From assembly GCF_001446935.1 (NCBI RefSeq), contig NZ_LKKK01000001.1, positions 992,001 to 1,056,000 of the forward strand: a DNA stretch of 64,000 nt. Reading direction: 5' to 3'. Positions 16,366 to 26,619 of this stretch are shown one piece after another. Position 1 is the stretch's first letter. Each line of letters opens with the position of its first letter. The notes under the pieces are model-generated. The model was not told where the DNA came from. It saw only the letters and a list, made by a program, of their open reading frames with translations, and ran no database searches. Made by a program: the position numbers and the translations under genes. The DNA comes from Pseudomonas sp. TTU2014-080ASC (GTDB lineage Bacteria; Pseudomonadota; Gammaproteobacteria; Pseudomonadales; Pseudomonadaceae).

Positions 16366-19300
16366 ATGGCTTTTACTGATCCCTTTATCCGCCGCCCGGT
16401 ATTGGCGACGGTGATCAGTCTGCTGATCATCCTGCTGGGTTTGCAGGCCTTCAACAAACTGACCATCCGCCAATATCCGGCCATGGAAAACGCCCTGATT
16501 ACCGTCACCACCGCCTACCCCGGTGCCAACGCGGAAACCATTCAGGGCTACATCACCCAGCCCCTGCAACAAAGCCTGGCCAGTGCCGATGGCATTGATT
16601 ACATGACTTCGGTCAGCCGCCAGAACGTCTCGGTGATTTCCATTTACGCCCGTATCGGCGCCAACAGCGACCGACTCTTTACCGAACTGCTGGCCAAGGC
16701 CAACGAGGTAAAGAACAAGCTGCCGCAGTCCGCCGAAGACCCGGTCCTGAGCAAGGAAGCGGCAGACTCCACTGCGCTGATGTACATCAGCTTCCACAGT
16801 GACCAGCTGTCTAATCCGCAGATCACTGATTACCTGTCCCGGGTGATTCAGCCCAAACTGGCCACCCTGCCGGGCATGGCCGAGGCGGAGATTCTCGGCA
16901 ATCAGGTCTTTGCTATGCGCCTGTGGCTGGACCCGGTCAAAATGGCGGCCTACAACGTCACCGCTGCGGATGTGAACAACGCCGTACGCCGCTACAACTT
17001 CCTCGCTGCTGCCGGTGAGGTTAAAGGCGAATATGTGGTCACCAGCATCAATGCTGAAACTGATCTGAAATCCGCCGAAGCCTTTGCCGCGATCCCGGTT
17101 CTGACCCAAGGCGATAGCCGTGTGCTGCTGCGCGATGTGGCGCGGGTTGAAATGGGCGCAGAGAGTTACGACGCAATCAGTTCGTTTGACGGTATTCCTT
17201 CCGTCTACATTGCCATCAAGGGCACGCCAGCTGCCAACCCGCTGGATGTGATCAAAGAAGTGCGTGGCGTGCTGCCTGAACTTGAAGCACAACTGCCGCC
17301 GAACCTGAACGTGTCCATTGCCTACGACGCCACCCTGTTTATCCAGGCCTCCATCGACGAAGTGGTGAAAACCCTTGGCGAGGCAGTGCTGATCGTCATT
17401 GTTGTGGTGTTCCTGTTCCTCGGCGCGTTCCGTTCAGTTGTGATTCCAGTCGTGACCATCCCGCTGTCGATGATCGGCGTGCTGTTCTTTATGCAGCTTA
17501 TGGGCTACTCCATCAACCTGCTGACCCTGCTGGCGATGGTGCTGGCAATCGGGCTGGTGGTGGATGATGCCATCGTGGTGGTGGAGAACATCCACCGTCA
17601 TATCGAAGAAGGCAAAACGCCCATCGACGCAGCCCTAGCGGGTGCACGGGAAATTGCCGTGCCGGTGGTATCCATGACCATCACCCTGGCAGCCGTGTAT
17701 GCGCCGATTGGATTTATGGAGGGTCTTACCGGCGCACTGTTCAAAGAGTTTGCTCTGACCCTGGCCGGCGCGGTGATCATCTCAGGCATCGTCGCTTTGA
17801 CGTTGTCGCCGATGATGTGCTCCAAGCTACTGCGCCATGAGGAAAACCCTTCTGGCCTGGCGCACAAACTCGATCAGATTTTCGACAGCCTGAAACAGCG
17901 CTACCAACGGGCACTACGCAGCACCATGGATACACGCCCGGTGGTGATCGTGTTTGCGGTGATCGTCATGTGCCTGATTCCGCTGTTCCTCAAGTTCACC
18001 AAAAGTGAACTGGCCCCTGAAGAGGATCAGGGCATCATCTTTATGATTGCCAACGCGCCGCAAACCACCAACCTCGAATACCTGAACAAGTACACCGACG
18101 AGTTTGTCGCAGCGTTCAAATCCTTCCCTGAGTACTACTCATCATTCCAGATCAACGGCTTCAGTGGTGTTCAGTCAGGTATCGGCGGCTTCATGATGAC
18201 GCCGTGGAACGAGCGCGAGCGCAGCCAGATGGAGTTGCTGCCAGAGGTACAGCAGCGCCTGTCTGAGATCGCCGGTCTGCAGATTTTCGGCTTTAACCTG
18301 CCGTCACTGCCGGGCACCGGTGAAGGCTTGCCCTTCCAATTTGTGATCAACACGCCGAACGATTACGAGTCACTACTGCAAGTGGCAGACAAGGTCAAAA
18401 AGCGCGCCGAAGAATCCGGCAAGTTCGCCTTCCTCGACGTCGATCTAGCCTTCGACAAACCCGAAGTGGTGGTGGATATCGATCGCGAGAAAGCCGCACA
18501 AATGGGCGTCTCCATGGAAGACATCGGCCTGACACTTGCCAGTCTGCTGGGCGAAGGCGAAATCAACCGCTTCACCATCGACGGCCGCAGTTACAAGGTG
18601 ATTGCCCAAGTGGAGCGCCCTTACCGGGACAATCCGGGCTGGCTCAACAGCTACTACGTGCGCAGCGAAAGCGGGCAGATGCTGCCGTTGTCGACGCTGG
18701 TTAAAGTCTCTGACCGTGCCCGACCGACCGCGCTTAACCAGTTCCAGCAACTGAACTCGGCAATCGTTCAGGGCGTTCCGATTGTGAGCATGGGCGAAGC
18801 CATCGATACCATTACCCAGATCATGCGTGAAGAAGCACCTGTAGGCTTTGCCTATGACTTCGCCGGAGCTTCCCGTCAGTTGGTTCAGGAGGGCAATGCG
18901 CTGTACGTCACTTTTGCTCTGGCACTGGCGCTGATCTTCTTGGTACTGGCCGCGCAGTTCGAGAGCTTCCGCGACCCGCTGGTGATCATGGTCACTGTAC
19001 CGTTGTCGATCTGCGGGGCCCTGATCCCGCTGTTCCTCGGCTGGTCGAGCATGAACATCTACACACAGGTGGGCTTGGTCACACTGATTGGCCTGATCAC
19101 CAAGCACGGCATTTTGATCGTCGAGTTCGCCAATCAGCTGCGCCGGGAAAAGGGCCTGTCCCGCCGCGAGGCAGTGGAGGAAGCTGCCTCGATCCGACTG
19201 CGTCCAGTACTGATGACCACTGCCGCGATGGTCTTTGGCATGGTGCCGCTGATCATGGCCAGCGGCGCAGGTGCTGTGAGCCGCTTCGACATCGGTTTGG

Positions 19301-19404
19301 TGATCGCCACCGGTATGTCCATCGGTACGCTGTTCACCCTGTTCGTCTTACCCTGTGTGTACAGCTTGTTGGCCAAGCCGGATACTGCGCCTAAGACGCA
19401 CTAA
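16366..19404 (+). CDS. mexW: RND efflux inner-membrane transporter (MexW-like)
   Basis: Proton-driven hydrophobe/amphiphile efflux pump of the AcrB type, 1012 residues. Seen: N-terminal FTDPFIRRPVLATVISLL typical of the HAE-1 family, twelve hydrophobic spans in two sets of six, the proton-relay pair Asp400-Asp401 in span 4 (GLVVDDAIVVVENIHRH), two large periplasmic loops and a conserved QFESFRDPLVIM segment in the second half. It lies in one operon with mexV and ends at a strong terminator. Substrates (macrolides, quinolones and the like for MexVW) are known for the P. aeruginosa pump and only assumed here. Confidence 0.93.
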   Translation: MAFTDPFIRRPVLATVISLLIILLGLQAFNKLTIRQYPAMENALITVTTAYPGANAETIQGYITQPLQQSLASADGIDYMTSVSRQNVSVISIYARIGANSDRLFTELLAKANEVKNKLPQSAEDPVLSKEAADSTALMYISFHSDQLSNPQITDYLSRVIQPKLATLPGMAEAEILGNQVFAMRLWLDPVKMAAYNVTAADVNNAVRRYNFLAAAGEVKGEYVVTSINAETDLKSAEAFAAIPVLTQGDSRVLLRDVARVEMGAESYDAISSFDGIPSVYIAIKGTPAANPLDVIKEVRGVLPELEAQLPPNLNVSIAYDATLFIQASIDEVVKTLGEAVLIVIVVVFLFLGAFRSVVIPVVTIPLSMIGVLFFMQLMGYSINLLTLLAMVLAIGLVVDDAIVVVENIHRHIEEGKTPIDAALAGAREIAVPVVSMTITLAAVYAPIGFMEGLTGALFKEFALTLAGAVIISGIVALTLSPMMCSKLLRHEENPSGLAHKLDQIFDSLKQRYQRALRSTMDTRPVVIVFAVIVMCLIPLFLKFTKSELAPEEDQGIIFMIANAPQTTNLEYLNKYTDEFVAAFKSFPEYYSSFQINGFSGVQSGIGGFMMTPWNERERSQMELLPEVQQRLSEIAGLQIFGFNLPSLPGTGEGLPFQFVINTPNDYESLLQVADKVKKRAEESGKFAFLDVDLAFDKPEVVVDIDREKAAQMGVSMEDIGLTLASLLGEGEINRFTIDGRSYKVIAQVERPYRDNPGWLNSYYVRSESGQMLPLSTLVKVSDRARPTALNQFQQLNSAIVQGVPIVSMGEAIDTITQIMREEAPVGFAYDFAGASRQLVQEGNALYVTFALALALIFLVLAAQFESFRDPLVIMVTVPLSICGALIPLFLGWSSMNIYTQVGLVTLIGLITKHGILIVEFANQLRREKGLSRREAVEEAASIRLRPVLMTTAAMVFGMVPLIMASGAGAVSRFDIGLVIATGMSIGTLFTLFVLPCVYSLLAKPDTAPKTH

Positions 19405-19406
19405 AC

Positions 19407-19435
19407 AAAAAAGCCCTGCACATGCAGGGCTTTTT
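19407..19435. terminator. Bidirectional terminator after mexW
   Basis: A stem AAAAGCCCTGCA / TGCAGGGCTTTT around CA with A/T runs on both sides, between mexW and the convergent small gene. Confidence 0.9.
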
Positions 19436-19474
19436 ATTGAAACGCGAGACGGCTTTAATCCGGGCAAACTGATC

Positions 19475-19699
19475 TCAGCTTTGCGGCCCCATGCCTTGGG
19501 CCAAGCCAAACATGAACAGCAACAGATCCTGATCGGTGCTCGCTTGGGTCAGAATTCGTGCCTTGCCCGGCACCGGGCATGAATTAGCAGAAAAATGACT
19601 GACAACCTGCGGGCGTGGCTCGTGCCACGCTGCGGCGGCTACTGAGGCTACGCAGCAAGCCGCAAGGAAGAAAATACTTCGCGCAGCGCTTGAGTTCAT
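19475..19699 (-). CDS. Small exported protein of unknown function
   Basis: A 74-residue ORF that looks real: start ATG 19699 with AGAGG nine bases ahead, a clear signal peptide (SIFFLAACCVASVAAAA before WHEP), giving a mature part of about 50 residues with a single cysteine (SANSCPVPGK), and a terminator at its end. No domain is recognised. It faces groEL's terminator upstream with 236 bases between and appears monocistronic. It could be a periplasmic stress or envelope peptide, but nothing in the sequence says so. Confidence 0.6.
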   Translation of the reverse strand: MNSSAARSIFFLAACCVASVAAAAWHEPRPQVVSHFSANSCPVPGKARILTQASTDQDLLLFMFGLAQGMGPQS

Positions 19700-19935
19700 G
19701 ACCGCAACCTCTTGAAAAATTTGGGCATCACGCTTTTATGTTAGGCCACAAGAAAATTCGTTGTTCAAATTTCGACCAACGGGCATGACCGCGCTAATAC
19801 CCAAGACTAACAGAAACGATCGCATCAGGATCAACCCCATCAAATCATTAAGCCCTGCAATACCTGCAGAAAGCACATCCCCCTATCCTACGCACACCGC
19901 ATGACTCCATTCAGAACCTGTTTAGCGGGCAATAA

Positions 19936-19964
19936 AAAACCCCGTGACAACGTCACGGGGTTTT
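19936..19964 (-). terminator. Terminator of groES-groEL
   Basis: AAAACCCCGTGAC / GTCACGGGGTTTT, a perfect 13-bp stem with a three-base loop (AAC on the plus strand), 48 bases past the groEL stop. The 236 bases between it and the small gene hold no gene I can see. Confidence 0.9.
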
Positions 19965-20011
19965 CTCAGCAGTCCAGGCCACATACATGACCTGGCAGGT
20001 TGCCGGGTGGC

Positions 20012-21667
<1,656 letters not shown>

Positions 21668-21713
21668 TTAATTCGTTCAGATAGAGCGGAATTCGTAGCG
21701 ACTTGCGCTGAAA

Positions 21714-22007
21714 TCAACCTTCGAGGACAGCGAGAATTTCGTTCTCGCTCATCACCAGCAGGTCTTCGCCGTCGACCTTGATGGTGTTGCTGCCGGAATA
21801 GGGACCAAACACCACCTTGTCACCGACTTTAACGGCCAGAGCACGTACTTCACCGTTGTCCAGCACGCGGCCAGTACCTACGGCGACAACTTCGCCACGG
21901 TTCGGCTTTTCAGCAGCGGAACCCGGCAGCACGATGCCACCAGCGGTTTTCGATTCTTCTTCGCTGCGGCGGATAACGACGCGGTCATGCAGAGGACGAA
22001 GCTTCAT
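21714..22007 (-). CDS. groES: Co-chaperonin GroES
   Basis: Heptameric lid of the GroEL chamber, 97 residues, full length. Seen: the N-terminal [14 protein letters not shown] strand, a mobile loop with GGIVLPGSA, and the roof segment. Start ATG 22007 with AGGAGA eight bases ahead. First gene of the operon; the leader from the predicted sigma32 start to the ATG is about 140 bases. Confidence 0.99.
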   Translation of the reverse strand: MKLRPLHDRVVIRRSEEESKTAGGIVLPGSAAEKPNRGEVVAVGTGRVLDNGEVRALAVKVGDKVVFGPYSGSNTIKVDGEDLLVMSENEILAVLEG

Positions 22008-22154
22008 TGTCGATCTCTCCTAGATAAGTGTTTACATAGACCAGTGACATCCACTGGCTGATTAGCAAAGTCCGGCGCGAGCCGGTTGCGTTACGGTTGG
22101 ACGCAACGCTGAAATCTGTACTGCCGGTAAGGCAGAAACCTTGCAGTACCATCT

Positions 22155-22182
22155 ACATGAGGGTGCAAGAAGGGATTTCAAG
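22155..22182 (-). promoter_or_regulatory. Sigma32 heat-shock promoter of groES-groEL
   Basis: The minus strand has CTTGAAA (22182-22176), a 13-bp spacer and CCTCATGT (22162-22155), against the RpoH consensus CTTGAAA and CCCCATNT: the -35 is perfect and the -10 has one mismatch. Confidence 0.8.
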
Positions 22183-22228
22183 GGCGGCTAAAAGATTTTT
22201 TTGCGCCCTTGACGAAGTGCAGCAGAAC

Positions 22229-22678
22229 TCAGTCCCGGCGCTCGTATTCACCTTCAAGCACATTCGGGCGGGTCTGCCCTGAGCGGGCGGCGGCGTCATC
22301 AAAAAAGGCACGCTGGCGTTCGGCTTGTTCGGCGGCGCGGGCGCGCATTTTGCCGATGAGAAAGCGGCGCGTGAACGGCAGCAGACAGATCAGGCCGATG
22401 ATGTCACTGATAAAGCCCGGCAACAGCAGCAGACCACCACCCAGCGCCATAAACAGGCCGTCGAACATCTCCTCTTCCGGCATTTCGCCACGCGCCAAAC
22501 GCTCACGGGCGCGAAAAGCGGTAGCAACCCCGGCCAGACGCAACAGAAACGCACCGAGAATCCCCGAACCGATGATTAGCAGAAGCGTAGGAAGTACACC
22601 AATACTGCTGCCGACTTTGATCAACACAGCCAGCTCAAGGATTGGAAACAGCACAAACAGAAACAGAAATGCACGCAT
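22229..22678 (-). CDS. fxsA: FxsA-family membrane protein
   Basis: Small inner-membrane protein (149 residues) of the FxsA family, named for suppressing F exclusion of phage T7 in E. coli when overproduced. Seen: a hydrophobic N-terminus (FLFLFVLFPILELAVLIKVG), further spans around LLIIGSGILGAFLL and GGLLLLPGFISDIIGLICLL, and a charged cytosolic tail with ERQRAFFDD. ATG 22678 is chosen over the upstream in-frame start because GAAGGA stands just ahead. Located upstream of groES on the same strand; the sigma32 promoter lies between the two. Confidence 0.9.
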   Translation of the reverse strand: MRAFLFLFVLFPILELAVLIKVGSSIGVLPTLLLIIGSGILGAFLLRLAGVATAFRARERLARGEMPEEEMFDGLFMALGGGLLLLPGFISDIIGLICLLPFTRRFLIGKMRARAAEQAERQRAFFDDAAARSGQTRPNVLEGEYERRD

Positions 22679-22741
22679 TAAGAATTCCTTCACGGAAGAT
22701 CAGCTTCCAGTACTACTGAAGTATGGGGGATTAGCCTGAAT

Positions 22742-23473
22742 TCAAGCTGAAGACTGCCCAACGGCAGGCCAGGCCGTTGCGCGCGCCAGCATTACCAAGG
22801 CCTGCCGCACCTCCAACGGACTGTTACAAGATGTTGGAAAGGCCAACCAGTACAGACGCTGGCCAATGCGCAGATGGAAACCTTCGCTGTCGATTCCGAC
22901 CATTTCTGCTGGAGACTCGGTTGGCAGACCTGCTAGTTCAACATAGTGCGCAATCGCTTGCGCATGGTCTGTGTTCATGTGTTCCAGCATGCTGATCCCA
23001 GCCTCTCCGGCAAACGGATTGGCCAGAGCCACTTCATCCAGCCAGTTTATCGCGCCGAAGCCGCCTATAAAGCGCCAGCGCACCGGTGTCAGACGCCAGA
23101 AATCAAAATCATGGGCGGTGTGATAATCCCGAGCATCCGGGAAGTAGCGGTAATAGCGCTGTGCTGCTTGCTCGATCAGCCGCGCATCCTCCAGCTTCAC
23201 GGCCTCGGCCAGCAAAGTCAGACGCCCAGCCGCCTGGACATCGGCAGCATCCCGCTCGCCGACCAACAGCGAGCATTTGTTGTCTTTCAACAGATTGTGC
23301 GTGTGCTGTGCAATACGGCTGATCAAAATCAGCGGACAACCCTCAGCATCAAGGCAGTAAGGCACCACAGAGCCAAACGGAAAGCCCGGCATGGCCTTAG
23401 AATGAGTACTTAAGACGCCCCGGTACTCCTTGAGCAGCAAATGCCGTGCATGCATACTCGCAGTGATGCTCAT
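22742..23473 (-). CDS. HugZ-like pyridoxamine 5'-phosphate oxidase-fold protein with DUF2470
   Basis: A 243-residue protein combining an N-terminal split-barrel FMN/haem-binding domain (about 1-150, with GFPFGSVVPYCLD) and a C-terminal DUF2470 domain (about 165-240, AGISMLEHMNTDHAQAIAHYVEL). This architecture is shared by haem oxygenase HugZ and by related proteins without proven activity, so either haem use or a redox role is possible. ATG 23473 follows AAGGAG; upstream in-frame starts lack a ribosome site. Divergent from the SDR gene at 23684 with a 210-base gap. Confidence 0.82.
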   Translation of the reverse strand: MSITASMHARHLLLKEYRGVLSTHSKAMPGFPFGSVVPYCLDAEGCPLILISRIAQHTHNLLKDNKCSLLVGERDAADVQAAGRLTLLAEAVKLEDARLIEQAAQRYYRYFPDARDYHTAHDFDFWRLTPVRWRFIGGFGAINWLDEVALANPFAGEAGISMLEHMNTDHAQAIAHYVELAGLPTESPAEMVGIDSEGFHLRIGQRLYWLAFPTSCNSPLEVRQALVMLARATAWPAVGQSSA

Positions 23474-23683
23474 CTGAAAGCTCCTTGAAAAGAATCCGCA
23501 ACAACGGACTAGCAAAAAAGTTTACTCGTAAAAAGCCGGCAAGATTACACCTAAGAACCCGCCCCACGCCCCGCACGTTAGGCCATCTCCAGGTCAGCTT
23601 CAACGCGCCAGCCCTCGCGGCACGGCCGTTTGTGCACACAACGCACGGTCCAGTGAGGCACTTGTAAAGCAGAGGAACACGCA

Positions 23684-24442
23684 ATGCAGCTCAACGATAA
23701 AGTCATCATCATTACCGGCGGCGGCCAGGGCCTTGGCCGCGCCATGGCGGAATACCTGGCGGGTAAAGGCACCAAACTGGCGCTGGTGGATCTGAACCAG
23801 GAGCGTCTCGACGAAGCGGTTGCCGCCTGTAAGGCGCAGGGCGTGGAAGCCCGCTCCTACCTCTGCAACGTGGCGAACGAGGAGCAGGTCATTCAAACCG
23901 TTAACCAGATCGCTGATGACTTCGGTGCCATCAATGGCCTGGTTAACAACGCAGGCATCCTGCGTGACGGTCTGACCATCAAGATCAAAGATGGCGAGAT
24001 GACCAAGCTGAGCCTGGCTCAGTGGCAGTCAGTGATCGACGTCAACCTGACTGGCGTATTCCTCTGCACACGTGAAGTGGCCGCAAAAATGATCGAGCTG
24101 AAGAACGAAGGCGCGATCATCAATATTTCTTCCATCTCCCGTGCTGGCAACATCGGCCAGGCCAACTATTCTGCCGCCAAGGCAGGCGTGGCTGCCGACA
24201 CCGTGGTTTGGGCCAAAGAACTGGCGCGCTACGGGATTCGCGTTGCTGGTGTCGCCCCTGGCTTTATCGAAACCGAAATGGTTGCCAGCATGAAGCCTGA
24301 AGCGCTTGAGCGCATGACTGCGGGCATCCCACTGCGCCGCATGGGCAAACCAGCCGAGATCGCACACTCCGTGGCCTACATTCTGGAAAACGACTATTAC
24401 ACCGGTCGTGTTCTGGAGCTGGACGGCGGCCTGCGCCTGTAA
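23684..24442 (+). CDS. SDR-family oxidoreductase (FabG-like)
   Basis: Classical short-chain dehydrogenase of 252 residues. Seen: nucleotide motif TGGGQGLG near residue 12, NNAG (LVNNAGIL), catalytic Ser (ISSISRAG) and YxxxK as YSAAK, all intact. It resembles 3-oxoacyl-ACP reductases, but the substrate is unassigned; fabG proper normally sits in the fab cluster, so a paralogue role is likely. Start ATG 23684 after AGAGGAA. Ends at a bidirectional terminator shared with the DUF481 gene. Confidence 0.85.
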   Translation: MQLNDKVIIITGGGQGLGRAMAEYLAGKGTKLALVDLNQERLDEAVAACKAQGVEARSYLCNVANEEQVIQTVNQIADDFGAINGLVNNAGILRDGLTIKIKDGEMTKLSLAQWQSVIDVNLTGVFLCTREVAAKMIELKNEGAIINISSISRAGNIGQANYSAAKAGVAADTVVWAKELARYGIRVAGVAPGFIETEMVASMKPEALERMTAGIPLRRMGKPAEIAHSVAYILENDYYTGRVLELDGGLRL

Positions 24443-24463
24443 CAGCAAGCCTGCACCGATAAT

Positions 24464-24492
24464 AAAAAGCCCCGCATTTGCGGGGCTTTTTG
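24464..24492. terminator. Bidirectional terminator
   Basis: AAAAAGCCCCGCA / TGCGGGGCTTTTT, a perfect 13-bp stem around a two- to three-base loop, between the convergent SDR and DUF481 genes. Confidence 0.93.
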
Positions 24493-24503
24493 TTGGTGAT
24501 CGC

Positions 24504-25508
24504 TTACCAGCCGACACCGAAACCAAGGGTATAACGGGTTTCGTCCATATCGCCGTCGGAACCACTGACGATATCCTTCTCCGCCCTCATATTAAGCGAA
24601 GCCCAGTCAGTTACCTTGTAGCGCAGGCCCACAGCGGCATCCAGGGTGTAATCGGCCACGCTGTCCAGCGGTTTGCCTAAATCACCATCACTGAACAGCT
24701 GGACACTCTTACCAAAGAGATAACGGTTGTAATCCCACTTCAGACCAGCCGAGTAGAAGTTTTCTTTCTCGCCAGTGGAGAACTCATAGTCAGTGCGGTT
24801 GAGCAGCCCCGCAACCGAGAATGCACCCAATTCATTGTCCCAGAACTGATAACCCGGGCCAGTACCCAGCGTGCGCTGACGGTGCAGATCTTCTATGTCG
24901 TCACGCTTATATTCCGCACGCGCCTGCCAAAACCAGTGTTCGGTGACGAATCGGTCCAGCGCGTATTCGATGCCCCAGTTATCGGTGGTCACCACCTCAT
25001 CACGTAGCTCACGGTTGTAATCCGCCTTGGCGTTGTGTCGCCACAGTCCGTGGCGTGCCTGGGTTTTCAGCTTGATGTCGTAATCGTCGGTATCCCGATC
25101 CGCGCGTTTGTAATCAACGGAGGCATCAATGTTGCCTTTCCAGGTGAAGTCTTCCACCAGCGGTTTGGGCTTGAGGATTTGTTCAATACTGGCCAGCTCG
25201 ACGGTTTTCGGAGCATCACCATTGACCAGGGTTACTTGGCCGTTTTCCGCCGGTTGCAATGCCTTGGCCCGCTCACCGGTCACAGCATCCTGTTTAACCA
25301 GCATTTCCTGGTCGCTTTCCAGGGTGGCGACTTTTTTCCAGTCCAGCGCAATGTTTCCGCCGTACTCGGTTTCAAGCACCAGTTTGCTGCCATCGTAGAA
25401 TTTGATCTTGCCGGTGAGACGATCACCATTTTTCAGCCAAACAGTGTCAGCCAGAACAGAACTGGCCGGAACAAGCAGAGCCAGGCACAACAGAGATTTA
25501 AAGGACAT
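24504..25508 (-). CDS. DUF481 outer-membrane beta-barrel protein, copy 1
   Basis: Salt-stress/YdiY-like protein of the DUF481 family, 334 residues. Seen: signal peptide (cleavage after SVLA, before DTVW), an N-terminal periplasmic domain (about 20-115, DTVWLKNGDRLTGKI...LKPKPLVEDF) and a C-terminal barrel of alternating strands ending in a C-terminal Trp (GFGVGW), the usual outer-membrane insertion signal. Role unknown; related proteins are induced by salt or acid. A close paralogue lies 109 bases upstream on the same strand (25618-26619), pointing to tandem duplication. No strong ribosome site is visible at the ATG 25508. Confidence 0.85.
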   Translation of the reverse strand: MSFKSLLCLALLVPASSVLADTVWLKNGDRLTGKIKFYDGSKLVLETEYGGNIALDWKKVATLESDQEMLVKQDAVTGERAKALQPAENGQVTLVNGDAPKTVELASIEQILKPKPLVEDFTWKGNIDASVDYKRADRDTDDYDIKLKTQARHGLWRHNAKADYNRELRDEVVTTDNWGIEYALDRFVTEHWFWQARAEYKRDDIEDLHRQRTLGTGPGYQFWDNELGAFSVAGLLNRTDYEFSTGEKENFYSAGLKWDYNRYLFGKSVQLFSDGDLGKPLDSVADYTLDAAVGLRYKVTDWASLNMRAEKDIVSGSDGDMDETRYTLGFGVGW

Positions 25509-25544
25509 AACACTAAAGCAGTAGGTGGATTAGCGAGGGACGGC

Positions 25545-25575
25545 ATTATGCGGATTGTCTCCGCCAAGACAATCC
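25545..25575 (-). promoter_or_regulatory. Inverted repeat overlapping a possible promoter of DUF481 copy 1
   Basis: GGATTGTCT and AGACAATCC form a perfect 9-bp dyad (25552-25575, six bases between). On the minus strand TTGTCT in one arm is 16 bp from CATAAT (25550-25545), so the dyad would cover the -35 and spacer like an operator. No T-tract follows, which argues against a simple terminator of copy 2. Confidence 0.4.
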
Positions 25576-25617
25576 CTGACTTCCTTAACAGGACAAAGTT
25601 CAGGTAGTACTTATTTA

Positions 25618-26619
25618 CTACCAGCCAACACCGACCCCTATCAGGTACCTCCTACTACTCCCCGTTTCCCCAAGCCCCCTGACCTGATCCAACTCGTACA
25701 ACAGAGAAAGCCGTGCCCACTCGTTCAGGCGATAACGCACGCCGTACTCGCTATCCAACACATAGTCGACCTCATCAATCTGCGGGACCTGCAACTCGCC
25801 GGTGCTGTACAGCTCCACACGGGTGCCGAACAAAAGACGCTTGTAATCCCAGCCAATTGAAGCTGTGTTGAATGTCAGATTTTCTTGCTCAGTGTCCAGA
25901 CGTAACCGGTTAGCTTGAACAATCACATCAAGGCGACCTAACTCGTTATCCCAGAAACGGTAGCCTGGCCCAGTGCCGACAGAGCGCTGACGTGTGAAGT
26001 ACTCAAACTCGTCCTCATCCTGCTCCGCACTCACCCGCCAGAACCAGTGATCAGTGATAAAACGGTCGAGGCTGTATTCCAACTGCCAGTTATCCGCCGT
26101 TTTGCTGTCATTTTTGGTCTTGCGCTCAAGCTCACCGCTGAGAACGTGCCGCCAGAGGCCATGTTCAACGCGGCTGTTGCCCTTGAGCTTCCACTCATCG
26201 CTTTCACTCTCGTCGCGTTTCATGTCCAGCTTGGCATCGAGGTTGCCTTCCATCATCCGGTCCCGCAGCAAGGGACGTGGTGGGATCAGCCGGTCGATGC
26301 TGGCCAGCGGCAAGGTTTGTGCCTGCGAATTGACCACCGTGACCGTCCCCTTTTCAGCAGCCTGCAGCTGATTGCTATGCTCACTGTCATGGCCTTTGCG
26401 TCGGACCATCAGGGGTTTATCCGAACTGAGTGTGTCGATATCCTTCCAGGAAATCAGCACTTGCCCGGCGTATTTGGTTTTTAACGCCAGTTTGCCGCCG
26501 TCGAGCAGCAGAATTTCACCGGACAGTCGATCACCATTGTTCAGCCAGACCGTATCCGACCAGGCCAATACAGGCTGAACCAGCGCCAGCAGGCATAAGA
26601 TGGAACGCATTAAAAACAT
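25618..26619 (-). CDS. DUF481 outer-membrane beta-barrel protein, copy 2
   Basis: Paralogue of the downstream DUF481 gene with the same layout over 333 residues: signal peptide ending near VLAWS, N-terminal domain beginning DTVWLNNGDRLSGEI, barrel strands and terminal GVGVGW. Shared landmarks such as HGLWRH, LDRF.T.HWFW and RxxGTGPGYxFWDNELG show common descent. Start uncertain: ATG 26619 (MFLMRS) or ATG 26610 (MRSIL), neither with a good ribosome site. The 5' end overlaps by 10-20 bases the 5' end of the divergent alkyltransferase-like gene, an unusual head-to-head overlap. Confidence 0.83.
   Translation of the reverse strand: MFLMRSILCLLALVQPVLAWSDTVWLNNGDRLSGEILLLDGGKLALKTKYAGQVLISWKDIDTLSSDKPLMVRRKGHDSEHSNQLQAAEKGTVTVVNSQAQTLPLASIDRLIPPRPLLRDRMMEGNLDAKLDMKRDESESDEWKLKGNSRVEHGLWRHVLSGELERKTKNDSKTADNWQLEYSLDRFITDHWFWRVSAEQDEDEFEYFTRQRSVGTGPGYRFWDNELGRLDVIVQANRLRLDTEQENLTFNTASIGWDYKRLLFGTRVELYSTGELQVPQIDEVDYVLDSEYGVRYRLNEWARLSLLYELDQVRGLGETGSSRRYLIGVGVGW

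Noticed and set aside
16084..17292. 402-codon minus-strand frame across mexV-mexW
   Set aside because: Opposite two certain genes; composition typical of an antisense frame.
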